48,088 bases of DNA. Origin: an uncultured Terriglobales bacterium (GTDB lineage: Bacteria > Acidobacteriota > Terriglobia > Terriglobales > Acidobacteriaceae). Where the stretch lies: positions 1 to 48,088 of the forward strand of contig CATPBJ010000005.1 of NCBI GenBank assembly GCA_955652395.1, given 5' to 3'. Numbering within the stretch: position 1 is the stretch's first letter; the number at the start of each line of letters is the position of its first letter. The notes under the pieces were generated by a model. That model saw only the letters and a list, made by a program, of their open reading frames with translations. It had not been told where the DNA came from and did not search any database. This document shows positions 40,578 to 47,397 of this stretch, one piece after another. The position numbers and the translations under genes were made by a program.

Positions 40578-42603
40578 ACCAGACTCTACATCTCTTCTCC
40601 CTCACCATCGCCGAACCTGCCTTGCACTGGAAGGCCTGCTGAAATTCTGGCGTGTTGGAAACGACTCCATTGGCCCGAAACTTGTCGGGTGAGTGCGGGT
40701 CTATGGTGGCGTACATGCGTTTGGTTTCGTCGCGCGTGTCGGCACACCAGCTCTGTGCATAGGCGATGAAAAAGCGCTGCTCGGGAGTAAACCCGTCGAT
40801 CGAATCCAGTTTCTGGCCCCGGGTTTCATTCTTCCAGGCCGTATAGGCCAGCATCAGGCCACCCAGGTCAGCGACATTTTCGCCCATGGTCAGCGGGCCA
40901 TTGATTTTGATGTCATCCACGGCGACATATTGCGAATACTGGTCGGAGATGCAACTGGCGCGCTGGTCGAACTGCCTGCCATCCTCCGGCGTCCACCAGT
41001 CGCGCAGATTGCCATGGGCGTCGAACTGGCGGCCTTCGTCGTCGAAGCCATGTGTCAGTTCGTGTCCAATAGTGGCGCCGGTGTCGCCGTAGTTGGGGGC
41101 ATCGTCCGCGCTGGGATCAAAAAGGGGCGGCTGCAGGATGCCGGCCGGGAAATTGATGTCGTTTATCTGCGCATTGTAGTAGGCGTTGACCGTAGGGGGC
41201 GTCATGCCCCATTCGCCGCGGTCCACAGGCTTGCCAATCTTCGCTATTTGGCGATTGAACTCAAAGACCCGGGCGCGGAGCACGTTGCCCATATAGTCGT
41301 CGCGCGTGATGACCAGCGCGCTATAGTCCCGCCATTTGTCGGGATAGCCGATCTTGTTGGCCAGGGCGTGCAGCTTCTCCAGCGCCTGCTGTTTCGTCGC
41401 CGGAGACATCCAGGATAGTCCATCGATGTCCTGCTCCATGGCTTTTTCGATTTGCTTTACCAGTTTCTGAGCGCGTTGCCGGGCTTCGGGAGAAAAGGCA
41501 CGCTGCACATAGACCTGGCCCAGGGCTTCACCCAGATCGCTGTCTACGTAATTCACACAGCGTTTCCACCGCGGCTGAAGCTGCTGGGCACCGGTCAAAG
41601 TCTTGCCGAAGAAATCGAAATCGGCGTTCACAAATACCGTGGAAAGGTAGGGCGCGTTCGCATGTACGAGTTGCCAGCGCAGGTAAGCCTTCCAGCTTTC
41701 CAGGTTTTCGTTCTTCAGAGCTGCGTCCATCGCTTTGAAGAACTCCGGCGCCGTGACATTCAGCGAGCGTAGCCCGGGCTGGCCGGCGCGGGAAAAGTAT
41801 TCTTTCCAACGGAAGGATGGGCTAAGCGCCCTCAGTTCGCGTTGCGTCATGTGGTGGTAAAGCAGCTTGGGATCGCGGCGCTCGACCTGGGTCAGCGATC
41901 CCTGGGCCAGGGCGGTCTCAATTCGCAGGACGGTTTGGGCTCCGGAGGCAGCCATGTCGGGCGTATCACTCAGCAGTTCGAACATCTTCTGTACATGGGC
42001 CACGTAGGCCTGGCGAAGTTCCACGGACTTCGCATCCCCCTTGAGGTAGTAGTCGCGGTCTGGCAAGCCCAGCCCGCCCTGGTCTACTTCCGCGATGACC
42101 TGGGAGGAATTCTTGAAATCCTGATCGGACTGGAAGTCGAAAGGGACGTTCAGGCCAAGCATGCTGGCAGCGACTCCGGCCATGTCTCGCTTGGAATGCA
42201 TTCGGTCAATTCGCGCCAGAGCGTCCTTCAGCGGGCTTGCCCCAGCGGTCTCAATCGCCTTTTCATCCAGGCAAGCGGCGTAATAGTCGCCGATCTTCTG
42301 CTTCACCGGTTCCTGGCCGGGGCCACCCGCCGCCGCTTCTTCAAGAATTTCGCGCAGCAGCACCCTGTTGTCATCCGCCAGCTTGGCGCTGGCGCTCCAG
42401 CTGGTCTTGTCGGGGGGGATGGGGTTCTTCTTCAGCCAGCCCCCGCACGCGTAAGTGAAAAAATCGGTGCATGGATCCACGGTGGTATCGATAGACGTGA
42501 CGTCCAACACCGGAGGATGTGTAGTTGAGGCACTCTGGGTGTAGGCGAAAGGGGGGATCAGAAGCGAGGCCAGCACAGCCAGTGCCAATGCGGTTCGAAA
42601 CAT
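40576..42603 (-). CDS. M13-family zinc endopeptidase (neprilysin/PepO-like), exported
   Basis: Periplasmic or secreted oligopeptidase of 675 residues. A signal peptide (ALALAVLASLLIPPFAYTQ) precedes the M13 N-terminal domain beginning VDPCTDFFTYACGGWLKKNP. The C-terminal catalytic domain has NAYYNAQINDINFPAGILQP, the zinc site ATIGHELTHGFDDEGRQFD (HExxH near residue 513), the third ligand ENVADLGG near residue 573, and the closing AMVREKRCRVW. Cys positions match the disulfides of the family. The start is ATG 42603. A DUF4097 gene lies 26 nt upstream in the same direction, so the two probably share a transcript. Confidence 0.95.
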   Translation of the reverse strand: MFRTALALAVLASLLIPPFAYTQSASTTHPPVLDVTSIDTTVDPCTDFFTYACGGWLKKNPIPPDKTSWSASAKLADDNRVLLREILEEAAAGGPGQEPVKQKIGDYYAACLDEKAIETAGASPLKDALARIDRMHSKRDMAGVAASMLGLNVPFDFQSDQDFKNSSQVIAEVDQGGLGLPDRDYYLKGDAKSVELRQAYVAHVQKMFELLSDTPDMAASGAQTVLRIETALAQGSLTQVERRDPKLLYHHMTQRELRALSPSFRWKEYFSRAGQPGLRSLNVTAPEFFKAMDAALKNENLESWKAYLRWQLVHANAPYLSTVFVNADFDFFGKTLTGAQQLQPRWKRCVNYVDSDLGEALGQVYVQRAFSPEARQRAQKLVKQIEKAMEQDIDGLSWMSPATKQQALEKLHALANKIGYPDKWRDYSALVITRDDYMGNVLRARVFEFNRQIAKIGKPVDRGEWGMTPPTVNAYYNAQINDINFPAGILQPPLFDPSADDAPNYGDTGATIGHELTHGFDDEGRQFDAHGNLRDWWTPEDGRQFDQRASCISDQYSQYVAVDDIKINGPLTMGENVADLGGLMLAYTAWKNETRGQKLDSIDGFTPEQRFFIAYAQSWCADTRDETKRMYATIDPHSPDKFRANGVVSNTPEFQQAFQCKAGSAMVREKRCRVW

Positions 42604-42629
42604 TTTTCTCCCTCGTTTACGGGCTTGGC

Positions 42630-43427
42630 CTACGATTTTTCCAGCCGGATCGAGCCGTCTCCGGTATGGATGGTCAGCAAGTTGCCGCCGCCCTTGAGCT
42701 TGCCATGAATATTGTTTGGTCCCAGTCGTCCTTCCACGCTTACGGGTATGTCCAGCGTGATGTGGCCGTCGCCGGTATGCAGGTCAAGGTCGGCAGCAAA
42801 AGACTCCGGGAGTTGCAACGTTACGGCACCATCGCCGGTGCGAAGGTCCCAGCTTGAGCCGACGGTCGAACCGGCCAGCGCCTGGGCTTCGATGCGACCA
42901 TCGCCGCTGCTGAGTTCGAGGGAATCGAACCGCCCCGCCGCCTTGAGCTGACCGTCGCCGGTGCGGGCCTTGAGCGAGCCGTCCACAGAGTTGATGTCCT
43001 GGTTGCCATCACCCGACTGAACTTCCATGGTCCCCTTAAAACCGGCCAGCCGGATGGAGCCATCGCCAGTGTGCAGGTTAACCCGCCCTTCCCGGGGCAT
43101 GTGGATGTCGACGTCCACCCGGTGACTCCTGGTATGGACGCAGACCATACAGACGTTGCGCGGAAGCCGAACCTCGAGTTCGACCGCGTCTCCGGTCTGA
43201 TGTTCCAGCACTTTGACGCCGCCTTCGCCGATCTTCCAGCCTTCAGCGCTTACCTGGGCTTCGATGGTGTTCTGATCCCAGGTGTCCACACGGATGTTGG
43301 CGTCAGACGTTTCCACTCGCAGATCGGGCTTGCCGGTGAGAGTGTAAGTCTTTGACCACGGTTCCGCCCGGGCCGCAGGCGCCAGCGCCAGACAGAAACC
43401 CAAGACCATGAATGTGATTTGCTTCAT
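42630..43427 (-). CDS. DUF4097 family exported beta-repeat protein
   Basis: A 265-residue exported protein (signal MKQITFMVLGFCLALAPAA). The rest is repeated beta strands with seven-fold recurring GDG turns: NLHTGDGSIRLAGF, EVQSGDGNQDI, KARTGDGQLKA, ELSSGDGRIEA, DLRTGDGAVTL, DLHTGDGHITL and TIHTGDGSIRLEK. This is the DUF4097 'putative adhesin' repeat, likely to fold as a beta-helix or solenoid. An unusual NVCMVCVHTRS segment supplies two Cys near residue 93. It lies upstream of the M13 peptidase gene in one unit. Confidence 0.88.
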   Translation of the reverse strand: MKQITFMVLGFCLALAPAARAEPWSKTYTLTGKPDLRVETSDANIRVDTWDQNTIEAQVSAEGWKIGEGGVKVLEHQTGDAVELEVRLPRNVCMVCVHTRSHRVDVDIHMPREGRVNLHTGDGSIRLAGFKGTMEVQSGDGNQDINSVDGSLKARTGDGQLKAAGRFDSLELSSGDGRIEAQALAGSTVGSSWDLRTGDGAVTLQLPESFAADLDLHTGDGHITLDIPVSVEGRLGPNNIHGKLKGGGNLLTIHTGDGSIRLEKS

Positions 43428-43538
43428 TCGCTTGCTCCCGAACCGGGGAAGAAACGCTCGTGCCTCGGTTTCAGACGGTGATACGCAGCGTTCGTGAGCA
43501 GGGTTCCAGCATTGTCAGCAAAGTTACGCACCCGGCGA

Positions 43539-44300
43539 TTAAGACCTGGGCATGGGATACGCCAGCCGCATCAGCGTTCTCTCCGAAAACGGCACGTACA
43601 AAAGCGCAGCTGTCGCCCCAAATGCCGCCCCAAATCCGATCTGTTCAGCGAGAAGGAACGGGGCCACCGCCCACAATTGGTCCAAAGCCAGTATGACCGG
43701 GAACATTCGCCGGAATTTTTCTCCCAGCCCCTGATGATCGAAGACCACCGCCGAGATCAGGTAACAGCGCAATGGGATACCCACACCCGCCGTGATCAGT
43801 ACAGCGACGAAAATGGTGCGCGATTCCCAACCCGGCAAAAACGTGCTCGTGATCCGATCGATTTCGTTTAGACGAAACAGTGCACTCACATAGAAGATCA
43901 GATACATCACTTGAACCAGTCCGAAAAGGCCGCGGGTCAGACTGCGGCGGGGTACGGGAACTTCGAGGTCACGATGGTAGAACGACTCCGGTCCCACGCT
44001 CGAATTCCCGGCGCTTTTAGCGTGCGCCAGGGAGGAATCCCGTGCCGGCGAGTTCGCTTCTGCCTGCTGCACCGGGGCCAGAAACCGGTATCCGCGCCGC
44101 GCCAGGGTTTCCACGTAACGCGGGCTGGATGGCGAGTCTCCAAGGGCTTCCCGCAGCTTGTTTATCGCAGTATTCAGGCTGTGGTCGAAATCCACAAAGG
44201 TATCGGCAGGCCATAACTTCTGGCGAAGTTCCTCGCGCGTGACCACCTCTCCGGCTCGATCCAAAAGATGCACCAGTATCTGGAAAGGCTGCTCCTGCAA
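43539..44300 (-). CDS. OmpR-type winged-helix regulator fused to a membrane domain; N-terminus needs a frameshift
   Basis: From TTG 44300 the frame gives 253 residues. Residues 1-75 are a winged-helix domain (EELRQKLWPADTFVDFDHSL, NTAINKLREALGDSPSSPRY and VETLARRGYRFLAP). A linker follows, then four or so membrane segments (GLFGLVQVMYLIFYVSALFR, IFVAVLITAGVGIPLRCYLI, VILALDQLWAVAPFLLAEQI, AFGATAALLYVPF). The family's usual first strands, VRFAAFEVDLAAGELRKNG then TRIRL, are encoded just upstream (about 44301-44375), but no ATG/GTG/TTG opens that frame before a TAA. ATG 44398 reaches it only if the AAAA run near 44373 is one base longer. It may be a true frameshift or a sequence error. Confidence 0.75.
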   Translation of the reverse strand: MQEQPFQILVHLLDRAGEVVTREELRQKLWPADTFVDFDHSLNTAINKLREALGDSPSSPRYVETLARRGYRFLAPVQQAEANSPARDSSLAHAKSAGNSSVGPESFYHRDLEVPVPRRSLTRGLFGLVQVMYLIFYVSALFRLNEIDRITSTFLPGWESRTIFVAVLITAGVGIPLRCYLISAVVFDHQGLGEKFRRMFPVILALDQLWAVAPFLLAEQIGFGAAFGATAALLYVPFSERTLMRLAYPMPRS

Positions 44301-44501
44301 GCGAATACGCGTGCCATTCTTGCGCAGTTCACCCGCCGCCAGGTCTACCTCGAAAGCAGCGAAGCGTACGGTTTTCCCGCTGGAGTGCTTTGTGGCATCG
44401 ACACGGCAGCAGGAAGTTTAGCATCTGCGCTGCGCCGCGCAGCATGCGTGATATTGGCCCCGCGCCTGAAATTGAGCTTTCACGGAGTCGGGTTAACGTG
44501 C

Positions 44502-44930
44502 ATGGTGAGTAAGGCAATCTCTCGGGCGTTGATGCTGGCGGTTCTGTTTTCTGGCAATGCCTTCACTCAAGAACCTAGCTCGCTGAAAGTTAACGTGGGC
44601 GACCCGATCCTCAACGGAAAGAGACTCCGTCCCTACCGAAAGCACTGGAGCATGGCAGTCGTCAAGCCTGACGGCAGCATCCTCCCCGACGGTGAATGTC
44701 TTGGAGTCGAACCCCTTCGCGCCAATCTCGCGCGCCTTGAAAAGCACATCAGCGGCGGAGACGATTCGAGTCTATCCATCCGATTCAGTGAGCGTTCCCT
44801 GCGGCTGGAGCGCGTGGAAAATGGCAAAACGGAAGCGACCGCGACCGTCACCGGATCGCAAAGTGTGGATGCTGGAGCAAAAGGCCGAGTGAAAGCCTGG
44901 GGGGTCGAGAGTGACACTGATATCGGCTAG
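44502..44930 (+). CDS. Small exported protein of unknown function, possibly cut short by a stop
   Basis: From ATG 44502 it has 142 residues with a signal-like N-terminus (ISRALMLAVLFSGNAFTQ). Mature features: VNVGDPILNGKRLRPYRKHW, SMAVVKPDGSILPDGECLGV, and a strand-rich part SSLSIRFSERSLRLERVENG with KTEATATVTGSQ. No family is recognised. After the TAG at 44928 the same frame stays open with LKYWVSQEPSYIIPMDYTPK and NGTMWMLKMTRAG, which reads like protein; the TAG may therefore be a premature stop. It is divergent from the winged-helix regulator, with which it may share control. Confidence 0.55.
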   Translation: MVSKAISRALMLAVLFSGNAFTQEPSSLKVNVGDPILNGKRLRPYRKHWSMAVVKPDGSILPDGECLGVEPLRANLARLEKHISGGDDSSLSIRFSERSLRLERVENGKTEATATVTGSQSVDAGAKGRVKAWGVESDTDIG

Positions 44931-45073
44931 CTCAAATATTGGGTCAGCCAGGAACCTTCGTACATCATCCCCATGGACTACACACCGAAGAATGGAACGA
45001 TGTGGATGCTTAAGATGACTCGAGCGGGCGGTCCTCGCAGCCTCTGCATGGCACGACGCCTTCGCTACAGCGC

Positions 45074-45085
45074 TACAATACGGGC
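45074..45085 (+). promoter_or_regulatory. Possible -10 box before the 55-residue membrane protein gene, leaderless arrangement
   Basis: TACAAT at 45074-45079 ends 6 nt before GTG 45086, with no Shine-Dalgarno sequence. Confidence 0.35.
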
Positions 45086-45253
45086 GTGCCCACCGCGAGT
45101 CCCCCGTCGCAGCCGGATCGCTCCTCCAAGGAACGCCCGTCCAGACTCCGCATCTGCAAACTCGAGGCCGCCGGGATCTTGATCATCGGGGCGGTCGTTC
45201 AGGCGCTGATTTTGACCCGCTACTGGCATCACATCGCCTGGGGTGCCCGCTGA
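45086..45253 (+). CDS. 55-residue single-pass membrane protein upstream of miaA
   Basis: GTG 45086 to TGA 45251-45253 encodes 55 residues, below most gene-caller limits. A basic N-terminal half with SSKERPSRLRICKLEAAG precedes one membrane segment (ILIIGAVVQALILTRYW) and the end HHIAWGAR. There is no signal motif and no family I recognise. A TACAAT box 6 nt upstream and the position just before miaA (17 nt between its stop and TTG 45271) suggest a real, possibly coupled, small gene. A spurious frame cannot be excluded at this length. Confidence 0.5.
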   Translation: MPTASPPSQPDRSSKERPSRLRICKLEAAGILIIGAVVQALILTRYWHHIAWGAR

Positions 45254-45270
45254 CCGCGTCTTCCGAACCA

Positions 45271-46194
45271 TTGCTGGTAGTGGTGCTTGGTCCGACCGGA
45301 AGCGGGAAGACCGCGCTTTCGCTGGCGCTGGCCGAACGCTTTCGCGGCGAGATTGTGAACTGCGATTCGGTGGCCATGTATCGCGAGTTCGAGATTGGGA
45401 CCGCGAAGCCAACGATTGCCGAGCGTACCCGCATCCCTCACCACCTGCTCGATTTTGTGGAGCCGTCCGGTTACATCACTGCTGGCGAGTACGCCCGCCG
45501 GGCCCGCGCAGTGTTGCGACAGATCAAGGCGCGAGGAGCTTTGCCGATTGTGGTCGGCGGGACTGGCCTTTATCTGCGTGCCCTTCTCGAAGGCCTGTTC
45601 GCCGGTCCTCAGCGTTCGGAGCAACTTCGCGGGCGGTTGCGCGAGCGCGCCAGAGAGAAGGGCCCGCCCTATCTGCATCGGATCTTAAGTCGTCTCGACC
45701 CCGCCACTGCCGCGAAGATTCATGCCAATGACACACCCAAGCTGCTGCGGGCGATTGAAGTCTGCCTCGCTTCACGGACGAAAATGAGCGAAATGTGGAA
45801 GCAAGGCCGCGATTCGTTGCAGGGCTTCAAGATTGTACGGATGGGGCTCGATCCCGACCGCAACGCTTTGTATGATCGAATCAATCAGCGCGCCGAGCGC
45901 ATGTTCGACGGCGGTCTGGCGGAAGAGACTCGGAGCCTGCTGGAAAAGTACGGCGCAGCCGCACGCCCGCTGGGCGCCCTCGGCTATAAACAGGCCGTGG
46001 CCCTGGTCCAGGGCGAGATCGGCCGTGAGACGGCGTTGCAGGCGGCACAACAGGCACATCGAAACTATGCCAAGCGCCAGATGACCTGGTTCCGACGCGA
46101 GCCCGATGTGATCTGGATTTCCGGCTTCGGAGATGAGGCGAGGGTTCTGAGTGAGGCGATTCAAAAGATCGCCGACCGGCAGGCCAAAAATTAA
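45271..46194 (+). CDS. miaA: tRNA dimethylallyltransferase MiaA
   Basis: Adds a dimethylallyl group to A37 of tRNAs that read UNN codons. The P-loop VVLGPTGSGKTALSLALAE, the DSVAMYREFEIGTAKPT region, the VVGGTGLYLRALLEG motif, and the helical C-terminal GALGYKQAVALVQGE and HRNYAKRQMTWFRREPDVIW are present. 307 residues, normal length. TTG 45271 is the only standard start near the P-loop; CTG 45250 would add seven residues. No ribosome site is seen, so translation may be coupled to the 55-residue gene. The start of the protein is therefore tentative. Confidence 0.94.
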   Translation: MLVVVLGPTGSGKTALSLALAERFRGEIVNCDSVAMYREFEIGTAKPTIAERTRIPHHLLDFVEPSGYITAGEYARRARAVLRQIKARGALPIVVGGTGLYLRALLEGLFAGPQRSEQLRGRLRERAREKGPPYLHRILSRLDPATAAKIHANDTPKLLRAIEVCLASRTKMSEMWKQGRDSLQGFKIVRMGLDPDRNALYDRINQRAERMFDGGLAEETRSLLEKYGAAARPLGALGYKQAVALVQGEIGRETALQAAQQAHRNYAKRQMTWFRREPDVIWISGFGDEARVLSEAIQKIADRQAKN

Positions 46195-46225
46195 AGATAA
46201 TATTTTCGTTTCCCGTGCGGCTTTT

Positions 46226-46320
46226 GCGGAATCTCTTGGCCAACTTTGCGGTTAAAAGGTTTTGATCTTGCCGCGAATCAGGCAAAACCATAAACCGCAA
46301 AGGTCGCCAAGAGATTCCGC
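46226..46320. repeat. Long palindrome between miaA and the TIGR01777 gene
   Basis: Left arm begins GCGGAATCTCTTGGCCAACT and right arm ends GGTCGCCAAGAGATTCCGC. Arms of about 38 nt pair with few mismatches around a short central loop, and include the GCGGTT/AACCGC words seen at 37782-37828. It lies between two convergent genes and could serve as a two-way terminator. A related but degenerate stretch is at about 16278-16345. Confidence 0.75.
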
Positions 46321-46359
46321 AGAGGTCGCAAAGGCTGCGGCAATTGGGACAAGAGCTCG

Positions 46360-47259
46360 TTACCGCCGCAAAATCTCCTTGAGGGCATTGCGTAAGTCCG
46401 GATGCTGGAACTGATATCCGGTGGCCACGAGCTTGGCCGGTTCCACGCGCTGGCTGCCGAGAAAGAGCTCTTCGCCCATCTCTCCGAAAACCAGGCGGAC
46501 GGCGAAGGCGGGCATGGGAAAAATCGCGGAGCGCTTTAGGACGGAAGCCAGAATGCTGGTGAATTCCGCGTTGGTCACTGGACTTGGGGCGACGGTGTTG
46601 ACCGCACCTGAGAGCGATTCGTGGTTCAGCAGGTGTTGAATCGCGCCTACGACATCCCGCACCGCAACCCAGGGCCACCACTGGCGACCGTCCCCGAGCC
46701 TGCCACCCAGGCCTAAGCGGAAAGCCGGAAGCATTTTCGGCAAGGCGCCGCCATCGGCGCTCATCACCACCCCAAAGCGCATTTGCGCGGTGCGGATTCC
46801 CGCCTTGGCAGCGGGCTGGGTGGAGGCTTCCCACTGACGGGAGACTTCGGCGGCAAAGCCATGACCCGGCGGGCTGTCTTCGCGCAGGATCTCATCGCCG
46901 CGATTCCCGTAGAAGCCGACCGCCGAAGCTGAAATGAATACCCGCGGAGGCCGGGGCGCTTTCGCCACCGCTTCCGCCAAGTGGCTGGTACCCACGCTGC
47001 GGCTCTCGAGGATGCGCCGCTTCTTGGCCTCAGTCCAGCGGCCGACTATCGACTCTCCGGCGAGATGAATGACCCCATCGAAGCCGGAAACGGAGTCAGG
47101 CGACAAAGGGCTCCCAGGATCCCAGGTGATCTGGTCCTTGCCCGTGGCTGTGTTTCGCACCAAACGCGTGACTATGGCTCCGGTTGCTTTCAGCGAGGGC
47201 AGGAGGGCTGCCCCGATTGGACCGGAGGTCCCGCTAATCAGGATGCGCGACAAACTCAT
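46360..47259 (-). CDS. TIGR01777-family SDR-type epimerase (YfcH/SDR39U1-like)
   Basis: NAD(P)-binding extended short-chain dehydrogenase of 299 residues. N-terminal RILISGTSGPIGAALLPSLK is the Rossmann motif. VIHLAGESIVGRWTEAKKRR is diagnostic for the TIGR01777 group, as are ISASAVGFYGNRGDEIL (the Ser/Tyr centre), MRFGVVMSADGGALPKMLP and WPWVAVRDVVGAIQHLLNH. The C-terminal VLFGEMGEELFLGSQRV-type element (here RLVFGEMGEELFLGSQRVEP) completes it. ATG 47259 is chosen; the longer frame to 47319 adds 20 non-conserved residues. The substrate of this group is not known. It is divergent from relA. Confidence 0.92.
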   Translation of the reverse strand: MSLSRILISGTSGPIGAALLPSLKATGAIVTRLVRNTATGKDQITWDPGSPLSPDSVSGFDGVIHLAGESIVGRWTEAKKRRILESRSVGTSHLAEAVAKAPRPPRVFISASAVGFYGNRGDEILREDSPPGHGFAAEVSRQWEASTQPAAKAGIRTAQMRFGVVMSADGGALPKMLPAFRLGLGGRLGDGRQWWPWVAVRDVVGAIQHLLNHESLSGAVNTVAPSPVTNAEFTSILASVLKRSAIFPMPAFAVRLVFGEMGEELFLGSQRVEPAKLVATGYQFQHPDLRNALKEILRR

Positions 47260-47386
47260 GGTGGCCGGGTCCGCCTCAACTCTAGCAGATTGCGTTGGCC
47301 CTGAGGACAGTGGTGACACGAGCGAGGACGATCCACGCCTGGCCGGTCAGACCGCTACTGACGGCATCCCGAGCGGCCCAACACGC

Positions 47387-47397
47387 TATAATCCAGC
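47387..47397 (+). promoter_or_regulatory. TATAAT box for relA/spoT, leaderless arrangement
   Basis: A consensus TATAAT at 47387-47392 ends 5 nt before the ATG at 47398, too close for a ribosome site. A start at or next to the A of ATG would give a leaderless message. No -35 consensus is seen at 17 nt. Confidence 0.5.

Noticed and set aside
40693-42528. Two long + strand frames (40693-41418 and 41842-42528) opposite the M13 peptidase gene
   Set aside because: The minus strand has full M13 signatures including HExxH; these are antisense shadows.
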